From: an uncultured Acetatifactor sp.
GTDB taxonomy: Bacteria > Bacillota > Clostridia > Lachnospirales > Lachnospiraceae
Length of the DNA: 63,376 nucleotides
NCBI GenBank assembly: GCA_910584435.1
Contig: CAJUAP010000024.1
Coordinates: 1 to 63,376, forward strand
Direction of reading: 5' to 3'
The translations under genes and the position numbers were made by a program. How positions within the stretch are numbered: position 1 is the stretch's first letter; each line of letters starts with the position of its first letter. This document shows positions 54,440 to 62,894 of the stretch, piece by piece. Under the pieces are notes generated by a model that was not told the origin of the DNA, did no database searches, and saw nothing but the letters and a program-made list of their open reading frames with translations.

Positions 54440-56068
54440 TTAATTAAAACAATCCAATCCGTACACACCTCGGAAATCCCAAAAATTCCCTTCCCTATTA
54501 AAAAGATTGCAGGTTTTCGCAGTGGCATTAACTACAGGATCAGCCACTACCGCACTGATATTGAATGGAATCACCTTATCCCTCTGCACATTAATATCCA
54601 TAAATGTCCAGGGTATTATAAACTCTAATAAATATCCGTTTTCTTTAAAAGAAAAAGAAGCAGCCACATCTGTTTCTTCCACATGGATTACCTTGTTCCA
54701 ATTATCGGAAGAACAAATGACAGAATAACCATGTTCATCTTTTGCCATAGTAAATAACCTGTGGACAATAGAATCATCTTTCACTGCCATTACCTGAATA
54801 CCGTCTTTTTTACGATACCGCTTCCTGGGATCATTGCTCTCCCCCTCAAAACAAATGCAAGGTTTATTCTCAACAAGGCATATAATTTTGAGATAACTGC
54901 TGTCTACGAATACTTTCAGCTCCACGCCAATATCCCTCCCCTTGGTATCCGGAAATCGGAATACGTACTTTTCTGTAAAGCAAAGCTTATCTCCCTCGCG
55001 CAGTTTCAGAATTGTTTTACCACAGTCTGTTGCCAAAGCAGTCAAACTGACAGGTTCTGGAATACGTCCTGAAATAATATCCATTAACGACATTCCTGCA
55101 ATTGCATTCATATGTAAATTCATCAGCCATATAAAATTCCCCACACCCTCCACGGATTCTGTTTCCATTTGAGAATGCTTCACATTCTTTTCAAGATTTA
55201 CAATAAATTCCCCACTGAATACTTCCCCATATATCTCATTCACTAATCTGGCTGTCATCAATAGATACAGAATCACCTTCATGTCAATTCCTATTTTAAG
55301 TATTTTCGCCCAATCTGTCATATCAGCATATTTCTTCACAAACAGCGCAATATCATGCAGGTTTAAAAGATTGATATGCACTTCTTTTCCCACCATTGCT
55401 TTTTGAAAATAGTCTGCCGGAAGATGCTTGAAAAAATGCAGTATTAGCGCAATTAAATTATATTCAATCGCCAAAACATAAGGTTTTAATCCCCTGTATT
55501 CTATCTGTCTTTTATTGATAAGAAACTGTCTGACATCAATCCTGAATAAATTTGGTGGGTTCAGGATAGAAGAATGAACTTCAATCAGTACTACAATCTC
55601 CCCAACCTTTTTCTGATACCTGATATGTCTTGACTGCACTTGCTCATAACGTTTCTCAAGCGACTCTGAACCATCACATTCATAGCCTAAACCTTTGAAT
55701 ATATTATCATATTCTTTGAAATGTGATGCTTCTATTAAAATATCAATGTCGCCGCAGGCTCTTGCTCCCATCTCATCATATAATTCAACTGCCAGGAATA
55801 TGCCCTTCATGAAAACGGGCTTCAGACCGCTCTGCCCACAGATATGCAGAAATTCCTGAATCGCTTCATACTGGACCTCATATATGCCAGATTGTACTCT
55901 TTTTGAAACCATAGAAATATAATAATAATTTCTGTCTATATTTTTCTGATAATTTACTGTCAATAATCTTAGATGCGAATAATTGATTACTCTTATAATA
56001 TCAATTGAGCTGCAATCACATATTTTATCCAGAAAAAGCTCTAATTTTTCTATCATAATCTTCCCCAT
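54440..56068 (-). CDS. Nucleotidyltransferase-family protein (NTP_transf_5-like) with C-terminal beta domain
   Basis: About 542 residues from ATG 56068; ATG 56056 (MIEKLELFLDK) after GGGGA is an equal choice. The N-terminal ~330 residues match the uncharacterised nucleotidyltransferase family found in peptide-modification clusters: LKPVFMKGIFLAVELYDEMG, then CGDIDILIEASHFKEYD, with the DxD of the transferase fold. The C-terminal ~190 residues (FTEKYVFRFPDTKGRDIGVE, FKENGYLLEFIIPWTFMDI) resemble a family-9-like carbohydrate-binding/DOMON sandwich. In the lasso-peptide pseudomycoidin a related protein is linked to sugar addition on phosphorylated peptide. Substrate here unknown. Confidence 0.7.
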   Translation of the reverse strand: MGKIMIEKLELFLDKICDCSSIDIIRVINYSHLRLLTVNYQKNIDRNYYYISMVSKRVQSGIYEVQYEAIQEFLHICGQSGLKPVFMKGIFLAVELYDEMGARACGDIDILIEASHFKEYDNIFKGLGYECDGSESLEKRYEQVQSRHIRYQKKVGEIVVLIEVHSSILNPPNLFRIDVRQFLINKRQIEYRGLKPYVLAIEYNLIALILHFFKHLPADYFQKAMVGKEVHINLLNLHDIALFVKKYADMTDWAKILKIGIDMKVILYLLMTARLVNEIYGEVFSGEFIVNLEKNVKHSQMETESVEGVGNFIWLMNLHMNAIAGMSLMDIISGRIPEPVSLTALATDCGKTILKLREGDKLCFTEKYVFRFPDTKGRDIGVELKVFVDSSYLKIICLVENKPCICFEGESNDPRKRYRKKDGIQVMAVKDDSIVHRLFTMAKDEHGYSVICSSDNWNKVIHVEETDVAASFSFKENGYLLEFIIPWTFMDINVQRDKVIPFNISAVVADPVVNATAKTCNLFNREGNFWDFRGVYGLDCFN

Positions 56069-56167
56069 CACTTTTCTCTCAGGATTTCCTCCATATTTCA
56101 AGATCCCATATCATAACGAATGTTTTACCTGACCATCCATTGCTCTGATTCATATTCCTCAACAAAT

Positions 56168-56671
56168 TTACTTACGTCCACTCCTTTCCCCCTCATGCAT
56201 TGGCATTTGCAAGTGCTGAAAGATGTTTTGATATATGCGCCGACAATAACTACATAGGATGCGTGCACCCTTCCCTAAATGATTATTATTAGTCTTATGC
56301 TCATAACGAAAGAGTTTCGCCTGCCAATATGACAATGCCGCAGCAAATGAAATAATTAAGGTATATTTGCTCTTCATATCAACAAACCCAATAATACCCT
56401 CTTCATTCACAGGCACTTCATCTGGCATAAAATTCGCGTCTCCTTTTGTAATACAAAATCCGTTTGACATCAATTTTACAACACGATGAAGTACATATTC
56501 CTCTTTCGCAAAGAATAGAATAATTTCCCCCAAATTAGGTTTTCTGTGTTCAAACCGTACAAAAACTTTCTCTCCATCTTTAAAAAATGGTGCCATACTT
56601 TTGCCATTTACAGTGAGCCACAAACCCTTTCCATTTTTTTGATAAAATTTAATATATTTATATATATCCAT
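56168..56671 (-). CDS. S24/S26-family (signal-peptidase-like) peptidase
   Basis: 167 residues starting MDIYKYIKFYQKN. The catalytic Ser lies in LTVNGKSMAPFFKDGEKVFV and the second motif is YVLHRVVKLMSNGFCITKGD, where His/Lys and GD are conserved in S24/S26 enzymes. A hydrophobic stretch follows (LIISFAAALSYWQ, about 105-120) and a basic tail. Small proteins of this type recur in peptide-modification clusters with HprK-like and nucleotidyltransferase genes and may cut a leader. No strong ribosome-binding site; a hairpin precedes the start. Confidence 0.72.
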   Translation of the reverse strand: MDIYKYIKFYQKNGKGLWLTVNGKSMAPFFKDGEKVFVRFEHRKPNLGEIILFFAKEEYVLHRVVKLMSNGFCITKGDANFMPDEVPVNEEGIIGFVDMKSKYTLIISFAAALSYWQAKLFRYEHKTNNNHLGKGARILCSYCRRIYQNIFQHLQMPMHEGERSGRK

Positions 56672-56702
56672 ATTACAGGAACCGCTTCGCGAACCCTGTA
56701 AT
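56672..56702 (-). promoter_or_regulatory. Hairpin immediately before the S24/S26 peptidase start
   Basis: ATTACAGG / CCTGTAAT, an 8-bp perfect stem enclosing a palindromic TTCGCGAA, ends at the start codon. It would occlude initiation unless the upstream ABC gene is being translated. Confidence 0.5.
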
Positions 56703-56759
56703 CGGGCAGGGCATAGATTCCGCGAGTTCTGATAAGTTATATTATCACCCGTTAAGCAA

Positions 56760-58529
56760 TTACTGATATATCTTCCTTTGCGCACGATACATTTCATAAT
56801 AATAGCCCTGCATTTCCATCAACTCATCATGTGTCCCATCCTCCACGATCTGTCCCTTATGGAAAACAAGTATCCGGTCTACCAATCTGGTAACACTTAA
56901 CCGATGTGAAATAGAAAGCACGGTTTTTCCCTCGGCCAATTGGTGAAACTGCCCATACAAATATGCTTCTGCATAAGGGTCCAGGGAAGCTGCACACTCA
57001 TCAAGAACAAGAATAGAATGATCCTGTTCCAATAATGCCCTTGCAATAGCAAGCTTCTGCCACTGTCCCCCTGAGAGATCCATTGCATCTTTCTCCAAAA
57101 ATCCCAGCGGAGTATCACACATTTCCGGCAGACGCTCCACAAATTCCCATGCGCCGGACTGCTTCAATGCACTCACTACATCCGCTTCAACCGGCTCTTC
57201 CTGTGCACCTAATGCAACATTCTCCCGGACCGTACCCAGAAATTGAATAAAATCCTGAAAAACAAACCCTACTTCTCTCCTATAGTTTGGCAGAAGCCCT
57301 TTCAAATTCCGGCCTTCCACCTGAATACTCCCTCCGGTAGGCTGGTAAAGCCCGGCCAGCAAGTGGGCAAAGGTTGTCTTTCCACTTCCATTTTCTCCTA
57401 CGATAGCCACCTTCTGGCCAAACGGAATATCCAATTGTATATCCTTCAACACTTCCTTATTTGAGCCAGGATACGCAAAAGAAACATGCTCCATATGAAG
57501 CAAAGGCTTTGGGGCAGCTTCTTCTTCCGTTTCCAATTCCGCATTCAAGCCTAAAAAAGCAATAATATCTTCCAGATGATATCGCTGCCCATCCTGATTT
57601 TTATAACCCTCTACCATATTCAGAAGCATGGACTGAACCTGCGTTATGGTATGAAACAACACCGCATATTGACCGATGTTCATTCTATGCCCGATTACCA
57701 GATATATGCCCACAGCAAAACACAATACCTGCACAATCCGTTTTGCAATCGAAATGACACCTGCATAAATGGTATATTTCTTGACCAATCCGTAAGTTTC
57801 CTCAAACAATTCATCCCTCAGCCGGACATGATACTCATAGAAATATTGAAAAAGACCGAAGACACGCAGTTCCTTGGCATACTCCCTCTTAGTGAGAAGA
57901 TCAATTAAGTAATGGTTTTTTCTAGTTTTCGTACTTTGATTCATCAGCTGGAAATAATGATTGAAATTCATCTTCTGAAATAAAAATACATAAGGAATTG
58001 AAAATACCGTGACCAGCAGCGCGAAAATCCAATGAATCCGTACCAGAACAATAATTAGCGAAACCACCTGAAGCGTATTCTTTGCCAAATCAAACCAACC
58101 GGCAAGAGCCCCTTTCACATTTTCCACACCATTTTTTCTAACACGGTACAATAAATCATGCACCCCTGTGTCCTCAAGCTCCTCCAGCTGTATTGCCTGC
58201 ATTTTTCTATATATTTTATCATGGAATACAAACCGGAGCCTCTCCGAAAACATATAATTCACCCAGTTCGACAAATTGCTGACAGCCTTATATCCGACCT
58301 GCACCGATGCAAACACAAAAATGATGCCGAGCAATCGGGGCAGTGAATCTTTCATCTCATCAATACTTCCAAAGAGCCTGAACTGAACATTAACAATGAT
58401 GGAAGGGAACACACCTAAAATGACCAGCAAGATAACATTAAGCCCAAATAATCCGCCTGTTCTCCTGTCAACGAATACCTTCAATAATTTCAGCCTGTCC
58501 AGCTTATTCTGGTATTTTGCCTTGTTCAC
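56760..58529 (-). CDS. ABC exporter, membrane and ATPase domains (second of pair)
   Basis: 589 residues from GTG 58529 (GGAGG 7 nt upstream). Six membrane helices in about 20-300, then the ATPase: Walker A (VGENGSGKTTFAHLLAG), signature LSGGQWQKLAIARALL, Walker B LVLDECAASLDP (Glu kept; Pro of the usual DEPT replaced), H-loop SISHRLS. Overlaps the preceding ABC gene by 26 nt, suggesting a heterodimeric exporter. No C39 peptidase domain. Confidence 0.92.
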   Translation of the reverse strand: MNKAKYQNKLDRLKLLKVFVDRRTGGLFGLNVILLVILGVFPSIIVNVQFRLFGSIDEMKDSLPRLLGIIFVFASVQVGYKAVSNLSNWVNYMFSERLRFVFHDKIYRKMQAIQLEELEDTGVHDLLYRVRKNGVENVKGALAGWFDLAKNTLQVVSLIIVLVRIHWIFALLVTVFSIPYVFLFQKMNFNHYFQLMNQSTKTRKNHYLIDLLTKREYAKELRVFGLFQYFYEYHVRLRDELFEETYGLVKKYTIYAGVISIAKRIVQVLCFAVGIYLVIGHRMNIGQYAVLFHTITQVQSMLLNMVEGYKNQDGQRYHLEDIIAFLGLNAELETEEEAAPKPLLHMEHVSFAYPGSNKEVLKDIQLDIPFGQKVAIVGENGSGKTTFAHLLAGLYQPTGGSIQVEGRNLKGLLPNYRREVGFVFQDFIQFLGTVRENVALGAQEEPVEADVVSALKQSGAWEFVERLPEMCDTPLGFLEKDAMDLSGGQWQKLAIARALLEQDHSILVLDECAASLDPYAEAYLYGQFHQLAEGKTVLSISHRLSVTRLVDRILVFHKGQIVEDGTHDELMEMQGYYYEMYRAQRKIYQ

Positions 58530-60375
58530 CGCAATCCCTCCCCTCATACCATTGTGCCTGTGTCCTGAACAGACGGTAATACCGGCCCTGCTGACTCATC
58601 AGGCTGTCATGGGACCCGCTTTCCAATATCCGCCCATCCTCCATATAGCAAATTGTGTCGGCAATTCTCGCAAAACCAATTCTATGTGACACCAGAATCA
58701 CTGTTCTACCCTGCAGCTTTTTACGAATATGTTCCATCTGCTCCAATTCTGCTATGGGGTCAAGCCGCGCCGTTGGCTCATCAAAAACCAACGCCAGACG
58801 TTCGCTGTAAAGCGCCCTTGCGTTGGCCAGACGCTGCCACTGTCCTCCCGACAGTCCTTTTCCCTTCAGGTCAAACAGCCGTCCCAGTGTTGCATCCAAA
58901 TCTCCTCCCACATCATTCACAATATCCTGACAATTGCTTTCCCTCAGATGAGCCTGCATTTTCTTGTCATCCTTCATGGCGGCAAGGTTTCCCAATCCGA
59001 CATTTTCCCTCAGCGACAAGTGATACGAAGCATAATCCTGAAACGCACATCCGAAAAATGTCTCTGCCTTCTGCTCACTGCCATCAGCTATATACCGTAT
59101 CTCACCCGAACTACAAGGATACAACCCCAGAATTAATTTAATCAAAGTAGACTTTCCCGATCCATTTTCCCCCAATAACGCAATCATTTGATTTTGCTTT
59201 ATCTCCAAAGAGACATCCTTAATAGAAAATCCGCCCTCTGCATATTGGTAACCTACATGTGACAGCCTGATTGCAAAATTTTCCTCCACTGCCTTTTTGC
59301 CATACTTCTGTGTCTGGCTGTCATCAGATTTCTCAGACAACTCATTAAGTCCATCTGTCTCTTCCTCAGCTTTCTCCTCTGACAGCGCCCCTTCTATGAA
59401 ACCAAGGCATTCTTCTATTCTCCTGACTGCCTCATATGAATTAGGCACAATAGAAGCAAACCATCCCACTGATTTATTCAAATTGGCCTGACACTGCCAT
59501 AGAAAAAACAAGGTGCTGAAATTTATTTTGTTATGATAATATATGACTACAAATAACACTAAAATTCCTATATCCAATATTTGCCCAAAACACCCATAAA
59601 GAAATTTCCTGCGGTTCCATTTTGTAAAATGACCATATCTTTTTTCAGCAGCAGCTCCATACGTCCCCTGCCATTTCTGATGCACCTTTTGAAAACTTCC
59701 ATACAATCTCAGCTCCTTCAGGGATTTTCCATCCGTCATAAGCTTGCCCAGATACTCCATCCGGCGGCCGGCACCCTGAAGCTCGTAATCTAAATCTGTC
59801 TTTTCTTTTGCTTCATTCATACGGTAGCAGTATGGTATAACTGCGACCAGCAGCATCGGAAGCGCCAGAACAGGAGAAGCAGAAATAATCATTGCCAAAT
59901 AAGCCAAAGTCTGTGTAATGGTTGCGTAGAAAGACATATTAGATGATATAAGGTTATGTAAATCATAACGCGAAGCGCTGACCAGCCTTTCCATGAACTC
60001 ATTGTTCTCCGTCTTCTCATAAGCGTCCATGGATAATCTGCTGATGCGGCGCATAACTCTTTCAAAGAGTTTATTAGATATGGAATAGCGGATTTTTTCA
60101 TAAAAAAGCATATAGATTACATTGCCAACATCCGATGATATGAACACCAGCAATAGAATCCCTAACAAAATAAACACATACGGGAAGTATTGCTCCTGGC
60201 TTTCCATCCGGCTTAAAATTGCTTTACTGACAATGAGTTCCACATTAGGCGATAAAGAAATAACTACATAAGAGGCAAGTATCATCAGCATCCAGGTACG
60301 TTTCTCCCTCATAGCCGCCTTCAATGCCCATGTATAATAAAATATGATCTTTTTCAGCGCTCTCCACCGTTCCAT
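58504..60375 (-). CDS. ABC exporter, membrane and ATPase domains (first of pair)
   Basis: 623 residues, AGGGGGA before the ATG. The N-terminal membrane domain (about 25-310) is followed by an acidic linker (EEKAEEETDGLNELSEKSDD), then Walker A (LLGENGSGKSTLIKLILG), signature LSGGQWQRLANARAL, Walker B LALVFDEPTARLDP and H-loop LVSHRIG. Partner of the downstream ABC gene. Probably exports a small peptide made by the cluster. Confidence 0.92.
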   Translation of the reverse strand: MERWRALKKIIFYYTWALKAAMREKRTWMLMILASYVVISLSPNVELIVSKAILSRMESQEQYFPYVFILLGILLLVFISSDVGNVIYMLFYEKIRYSISNKLFERVMRRISRLSMDAYEKTENNEFMERLVSASRYDLHNLISSNMSFYATITQTLAYLAMIISASPVLALPMLLVAVIPYCYRMNEAKEKTDLDYELQGAGRRMEYLGKLMTDGKSLKELRLYGSFQKVHQKWQGTYGAAAEKRYGHFTKWNRRKFLYGCFGQILDIGILVLFVVIYYHNKINFSTLFFLWQCQANLNKSVGWFASIVPNSYEAVRRIEECLGFIEGALSEEKAEEETDGLNELSEKSDDSQTQKYGKKAVEENFAIRLSHVGYQYAEGGFSIKDVSLEIKQNQMIALLGENGSGKSTLIKLILGLYPCSSGEIRYIADGSEQKAETFFGCAFQDYASYHLSLRENVGLGNLAAMKDDKKMQAHLRESNCQDIVNDVGGDLDATLGRLFDLKGKGLSGGQWQRLANARALYSERLALVFDEPTARLDPIAELEQMEHIRKKLQGRTVILVSHRIGFARIADTICYMEDGRILESGSHDSLMSQQGRYYRLFRTQAQWYEGRDCGEQGKIPE

Positions 60376-60449
60376 GCCATTCCCCCTGAAAAAAACAGAA
60401 CATCAAATAAAATAAACAGCTCAAACAAAATCCATGATATATTTCTTAT

Positions 60450-61373
60450 TTATTTTAGCTCCCCAACAATTAGATTTCCGATGTTCTCCATGGTTTTATG
60501 ATTTAAGTACATTACATATATTTTAGGAATATTCTCAATCAATTTATTCATTTTCTTTTTACATAAATCTTTATCGCCAATACTCAACATCCATTTTTTT
60601 TGCATTTCGAAAATTACATCTTGGTATTTTGCTACATCGCATATTTCGTAAGCATTTTGCTCGGACTGCCCTTTTGCTATTAAAACAGCTTCTATTTCAA
60701 TATCCGATATAGCTATATTCGGAACATCAATTCTGGCCTTCCGCCCAGGATTAACAACTTGATATTTCTTTATATCAAACCTATGAATAAAATCATCCGT
60801 AACATATAAACTACCACCGCTGCCACTGACTCTTCCTGTCATACTATTCATACATAAAATATCATCTGCCAATAGCTCCATGCCGTGTTGAATAAAATAA
60901 TAGCTCAACGAACTTTTACCACTACCGCTTTTCCCTAAAATTACATATGCTTTTTTAACAGAACTATTGTATACAGCAGATGCATGCAAAGCCAAATTAA
61001 TCTCGTCAAATAAAATGTATGCCACATGCTTCTTTAAACATACGAAAATTGAATAAATTGACATAACATTAATAGAATTATCTTCAACATATACATCAAT
61101 CACTTTATTGACTTTGTCAGAAACAATCACCACTTTTCGATTTACCAATATTGAATACAATTTATTCGAAATAACGCCTTCGATTAGTTTACCTTGTAAT
61201 CTAAAGATTCCTTTGGGTAAATTTATGTCATCACTAAATAGTTTAATATTGCAATCTGCGTCAACAGTATTACTACTTATTGCATGTGCAAAAAAATCGA
61301 AATCCAAATGAATTAAATTATTTTCATCATGAATACGAACCACCTTATTTCCAATTTCCAAATCATATTTCAT
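60450..61373 (-). CDS. HPr-kinase-like (HprK-related) protein
   Basis: 307 residues. A beta-rich N-terminal part precedes a P-loop kinase domain: LALHASAVYNSSVKKAYVIL, then LGKSGSGKSSLSYYF (Walker A), GMELLADDILCMN (the acidic DD motif) and DVPNIAISDIEIEAVLI. It is not the housekeeping HprK, whose N-terminal domain and K-loop signature are missing. Homologues in paeninodin-type lasso clusters phosphorylate a peptide Ser. The DNA is clearly more AT-rich than the ABC genes. Confidence 0.78.
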   Translation of the reverse strand: MKYDLEIGNKVVRIHDENNLIHLDFDFFAHAISSNTVDADCNIKLFSDDINLPKGIFRLQGKLIEGVISNKLYSILVNRKVVIVSDKVNKVIDVYVEDNSINVMSIYSIFVCLKKHVAYILFDEINLALHASAVYNSSVKKAYVILGKSGSGKSSLSYYFIQHGMELLADDILCMNSMTGRVSGSGGSLYVTDDFIHRFDIKKYQVVNPGRKARIDVPNIAISDIEIEAVLIAKGQSEQNAYEICDVAKYQDVIFEMQKKWMLSIGDKDLCKKKMNKLIENIPKIYVMYLNHKTMENIGNLIVGELK

Positions 61374-61419
61374 GTACCCATCATTCCTTTCTCTTAATCA
61401 GCATATACCAATAACACAT

Positions 61420-62139
61420 TTAAGATATTTTGCTAATTACCTTTTCCATCGGATTTGGATTTCTGCTTTCTTTATCCAGCCATTCAATCCATTGCATCAA
61501 AACTTCGTTTTCTATAAAATTATGCAAAGACGTAAACTCATTCTCCTTCAACATAAAACTTAAACGCTCTACCTGTTCTATTCCTTTCACAGCAATAATA
61601 TAATAAATCAAACTTGCCATAGATTGCGCATAAAAAATATGATTTTTCCTGGCTAATGCAAAATATTTTTGATCATCCATCGTCAGCAAGTACATAATTT
61701 CGCTTATATGTTTTTTGTATTCAATATTAATAATTTCACCTTTTCTTCCTGTCAGATATTCAATCCTATTATAATACAAATCCACTATTAACTCGGCAAA
61801 ACCTTCGGACCATGAATATGGAAACCTTCCCCACTTCTGATACGAAATCATGTGTGCTTCTTCGTGAATCATAGGCATATCATTAATATCATTATTGCGA
61901 ACGCAGCACTTGATTAACCTATTATACGTTCGCCCCCAAACCCTACCTGATTCATTTACATTATCAAATAGATAATATGGTTTTTCCCATTCTGTCACTT
62001 TTAATCCAACAATATCACTTAATCTATTCCACCGCTGCTCAACGGAACTAATTAACCTTTCTTGCAATTTATCACAAAATGATTTATCAAACAAAAAAAT
62101 ATAGCTTTTACTGCTTTTAATAATATAATTTTCAAACAT
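61420..62139 (-). CDS. HExxH zinc-metalloprotease-like protein
   Basis: 239 residues starting MFENYIIKSSKSYIF, AGGAGAGAAA before the ATG. The gluzincin signature is clear: MIHEEAHMISYQKWGRFPYS followed by WSEGFAELIVDLY, where HEEAH gives the zinc ligands and the downstream Glu the third. This resembles peptidase-MA-like domains. No signal peptide or membrane helix, so a cytoplasmic substrate, possibly the cluster's own peptide. 11 nt after the Sir2-like gene. Confidence 0.7.
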   Translation of the reverse strand: MFENYIIKSSKSYIFLFDKSFCDKLQERLISSVEQRWNRLSDIVGLKVTEWEKPYYLFDNVNESGRVWGRTYNRLIKCCVRNNDINDMPMIHEEAHMISYQKWGRFPYSWSEGFAELIVDLYYNRIEYLTGRKGEIINIEYKKHISEIMYLLTMDDQKYFALARKNHIFYAQSMASLIYYIIAVKGIEQVERLSFMLKENEFTSLHNFIENEVLMQWIEWLDKESRNPNPMEKVISKIS

Positions 62140-62150
62140 TTTCTCTCCTG

Positions 62151-62894
62151 CTAATTTAAAATATTGCTGATATCTCCTTTGAACCATTCAAACGATTCTA
62201 CATTAAGATTTGGTTTAGAAATAGATGTTGCATAAGCAACACAGCCCTTTTCAAATAAGCTTTTTAATAAATGCTGACAGCATGGATTTCCTACCCCAAA
62301 TAAAAATATTCTATTTGGTTTCATATTTGCCAAAAATTCACTTGCACATTGTGCACGAACAACATTTGTTCCCGTTTTCTCATGTAACAAATCCAAATTT
62401 TCTGTTATTACAACACAATTTGTTTGATTCCATATTCTCTTAATTGCATAATGGGCCTTAGTTGGATTTGCATAACTCAAACATAAATAAAAAAGCCTGA
62501 ACTTCTTAATCAAATAAATTGGGTTTTGTGTACAATGCAAATATAACTTTTCAATATCATGAAGGAATAATCCCTCTTCGAGTTCAACTTGTGTAGGTAT
62601 CCCTGCCGCCTTTGACAAACCGGCTCCCGTCAATATAATATCATTAGAATCTATGGTTTGTACTTTTTTCAGCATCTCATTGCAGCCAATCAAATTATAG
62701 TTTTTTTCATAAAAATGTTTCCAATATTCTGTCTGCCAATATTGTTCTTGGTTGAGCCTTCTTTCCCCATAGCAGACCACTTCATTTGCCAGTTTAGAAG
62801 ATATCTCTTTGCAGCTAGGTTTAAAGTAAGCATACAAACTATATTCCGTAGAAATTGCAAAATTAACATAATATGTATTAAAATAATAATTCAT
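62151..62894 (-). CDS. Divergent Sir2-like (sirtuin-fold) protein
   Basis: 247 residues. After a ~75-residue unique N-terminus come the NAD-binding motifs of sirtuins: DIILTGAGLSKAAGIPTQ (GAGxSxxxGIP), ANPTKAHYAIKRI (the Px3H motif) and VVITENLDLLHEKTG (TQNIDxLHxxAG). The next sirtuin motif, with the catalytic His (ELHG), reads VVRAQCAS, and the four-Cys zinc module is absent. So it probably binds NAD or a related nucleotide but may not deacylate by the standard route. It overlaps the upstream gene by 17 nt. Confidence 0.75.
   Translation of the reverse strand: MNYYFNTYYVNFAISTEYSLYAYFKPSCKEISSKLANEVVCYGERRLNQEQYWQTEYWKHFYEKNYNLIGCNEMLKKVQTIDSNDIILTGAGLSKAAGIPTQVELEEGLFLHDIEKLYLHCTQNPIYLIKKFRLFYLCLSYANPTKAHYAIKRIWNQTNCVVITENLDLLHEKTGTNVVRAQCASEFLANMKPNRIFLFGVGNPCCQHLLKSLFEKGCVAYATSISKPNLNVESFEWFKGDISNILN

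Noticed and set aside
60450..61373. Housekeeping HPr kinase/phosphorylase (hprK)
   Set aside because: It has the Walker A motif but lacks the conserved N-terminal domain and signature of HprK, and lies in an accessory cluster rather than beside lgt or similar genes.
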